Notes under the pieces: generated by a model
Databases searched by the model: none
The model's input: the letters and a program-made list of their open reading frames with translations, nothing else
Told to the model about the DNA's origin: nothing
In this document: in pieces, positions 62,922-64,000 of the stretch
Numbering within the stretch: the first letter of the stretch is position 1
How the letters are laid out: every line of letters starts with the position of its first letter
Origin: Planctomycetota bacterium
GTDB taxonomy: Bacteria; Planctomycetota; UBA8742; UBA2392
Length of the DNA stretch: 64,000 nt
Direction of reading: 5' to 3'
Assembly: GCA_015075515.1 (NCBI GenBank)
Contig: JABTUE010000004.1
Coordinates: 1 to 64,000 of the forward strand
Translations under genes and position numbers: made by a program

Positions 62922-63623
62922 TCAAGCGGGTTTCACGGTCTTGTCACGCCGCCTGGCCTCGCGGCGCAGCCGCCACAGACAGCGCAGAAACGCCCAGCCG
63001 TACTTGAAGATGCGGTTCTTGCTGCGGCCGGCGCTGCGCTGGTGGTAGTGAATGCCGACTTCGCGCACGCGCGCGCCCTTGCTGACGCCGTGGGCCAGCA
63101 GCGTGGGCTGTACCTCAAAGAACCGCGCGGCAAGCGTCATGTCGGTGAACAGCTCGCGCCGGTACAGGCGAAAGCCGCTGCTGATGTCGCGGGCCGGCAG
63201 GCGCGCGAACAGCGAGAACAGACCGGCCAGCACGCTGCTGAGCGCGCGGCGGTAGGCTGCGCCGTCACTGCCGCCGCCGGGCACCAGTCGCGAGCCGATC
63301 ACCAGATCGGCGTTTTCGCGCGCGGCCCAGAGTTTCAGGGCGTCTTCGGCGCGGTGGCTGCCGTCGGCGTCCAGTACCATCACAAATGTTGTGACAGCCT
63401 GGGTCATGCCGATCTGCAGCGCGCGGGCATAGCCCTGGTCGTCGGCAATCACGCGCGCGCCGGCGGCCGCAGCCTCGGCCTGTGTGGCGTCGCGGCTGTG
63501 GCCGTCAATCACCAGCACTTCGGCCAGGGCGTCGCCGAAGGCCTGGCGAAGCGAGGCGATCAGAGGCCCGATGTTGCCGGCCTCGTTGAGTGTGGGCAGA
63601 ACGATGGTGAGCTTGTCGGTCAC
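62922..63623 (-). CDS. GT2 family glycosyltransferase (dolichyl-phosphate mannose synthase-like)
   Basis: A 233-residue GT-A enzyme. The amino end LTIVLPTLNEAGNIGPLIASL and the metal-binding region FVMVLDADGSHRAED (DADGSH for DxD) are typical of dolichyl-phosphate mannose synthase-like GT2 enzymes. SSGFRLYRRELF completes the family pattern. It would attach a sugar to a polyprenyl phosphate, which could feed the GT87 enzyme at 15-16 kb; that link is inference. ATG overlaps the selA stop by 4 bases. Confidence 0.87.
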   Translation of the reverse strand: MTDKLTIVLPTLNEAGNIGPLIASLRQAFGDALAEVLVIDGHSRDATQAEAAAAGARVIADDQGYARALQIGMTQAVTTFVMVLDADGSHRAEDALKLWAARENADLVIGSRLVPGGGSDGAAYRRALSSVLAGLFSLFARLPARDISSGFRLYRRELFTDMTLAARFFEVQPTLLAHGVSKGARVREVGIHYHQRSAGRSKNRIFKYGWAFLRCLWRLRREARRRDKTVKPA

Positions 63624-64000
63624 TGGCGCTGGGCGGAAACAGCCGAGACAAGTTCAATGATCTGGCCCTGCAGCACGGTGCGCGGGTCGAACACCAGACA
63701 GTCGTCCTCAATGCGGCAGAATACGCTGGGTGTGCCCATGCGCAGGCGCTTTGCGGCGGCGTCGGGCGTGCCGCCCAGGTTTTTGATCACCACCACCGTG
63801 GTGGGCAGGTCGTCGCCGGGGGTGCTGCCGCCGCCGATCTGGCTGCGGCTTTCGCGGGTCTCGGCGGCGATGCCGCGTTTTTTCAGGCGCGCGCAGATGG
63901 CGCGGGCGGCGCGGGCGCATTCGGCGGCGCTGCGGGCGATCAGTTCCAGCGTCGGCACTTCTTCAATCGCGCGGGCCGGGTCCAGATACAGGCGCAGCGT
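63620..64000 (-). CDS. selA: L-seryl-tRNA(Sec) selenium transferase, C-terminal part (selA)
   Basis: A partial gene: 126 residues running into the window edge on the right. The sequence TLRLYLDPARAIEEVPTLELI, then SQIGGGSTPGDDLPTTVVVI, and RLRMGTPSVFCRIEDDCLVFDPRTVL fits the C-terminal end of SelA, which makes Sec-tRNA from Ser-tRNA(Sec) with selenophosphate and pyridoxal phosphate. The active-site Lys lies outside. Overlaps the GT2 gene; tRNA-Sec is two genes away. Confidence 0.9.
   Translation of the reverse strand, partial: TLRLYLDPARAIEEVPTLELIARSAAECARAARAICARLKKRGIAAETRESRSQIGGGSTPGDDLPTTVVVIKNLGGTPDAAAKRLRMGTPSVFCRIEDDCLVFDPRTVLQGQIIELVSAVSAQRQ

Overview
The window is GC-rich, densely coded DNA from an uncultured-looking bacterium, most probably a planctomycete or another PVC-superphylum member. 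The best taxonomic clue is the small protein at 38090-38527. It looks like the Minf_1886 family, which from memory is largely restricted to Planctomycetes and Verrucomicrobia. Secretin-like lipoproteins, proline/alanine-rich secreted proteins, a Ser/Thr kinase fused to WD40 repeats and a GxxExxY cassette fit the same picture. The assignment is an inference from gene content; there is no rRNA in the window.

Layout. 1-6.6 kb: start of a secreted discoidin-like protein (minus, cut by the edge), a Lon-N-domain gene pair, then a complete livKHMGF branched-chain amino-acid-type ABC operon. 6.8-13.1 kb: secreted or membrane proteins of unclear role, including two small secretin-N-domain proteins, a NUDIX hydrolase, and an alpha/beta-hydrolase-like protein that carries two EF-hands and lacks catalytic residues. 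13.2-14.3 kb: a thioredoxin/TlpA-like gene with an in-frame UGA exactly where the first redox Cys should be (UGPC), read here as a selenoprotein. 14.4-20.0 kb: tRNA-Leu, then a three-subunit molybdenum hydroxylase resembling 4-hydroxybenzoyl-CoA reductase, with a GT87 glycosyltransferase gene between small and large subunits. 20.0-20.6 kb: a GxxExxY cassette with inverted repeats. 20.6-26.7 kb: rsmA, the three-gene proton-translocating transhydrogenase, a lipoprotein, a SnoaL-like gene, and a possible leader-peptide attenuator in front of tRNA-Asn. 26.7-33.5 kb: VOC protein, MFS transporter, sdhCAB, and a TPR protein that looks like the tail of a larger ATPase. 33.6-36.5 kb: a 913-residue secretin-like lipoprotein. 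36.6-41.4 kb: an APH/P-loop kinase fusion, then ricT-like PSP1, metG and the Minf_1886 gene. 41.5-50.5 kb: signalling and membrane genes (kinase-WD40, NfeD-like, flotillin, SpoIIE phosphatase-ATPase-TPR fusion, RCK channel-like protein). 50.5-59.8 kb: sirtuin, SDR, TetR with a divergent methyltransferase, an alpha-CTD-like protein, a frameshifted GspE/PilB ATPase, DUF502 and cold-shock proteins. 59.9-64.0 kb: ABC exporter, membrane protein, tRNA-Sec, glycosyltransferase, and the C-terminal part of selA running off the right edge.

The most informative link is between the two ends. tRNA-Sec and selA at the right edge supply selenocysteine machinery that makes the UGA-containing redox gene at 13-14 kb credible. 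The secretin and the secretion ATPase point to a type II/IV-pilus-like export system whose parts are scattered through the window. No CRISPR array, transposase, integrase, prophage or rRNA was seen. All intergenic stretches are shorter than 300 bases.
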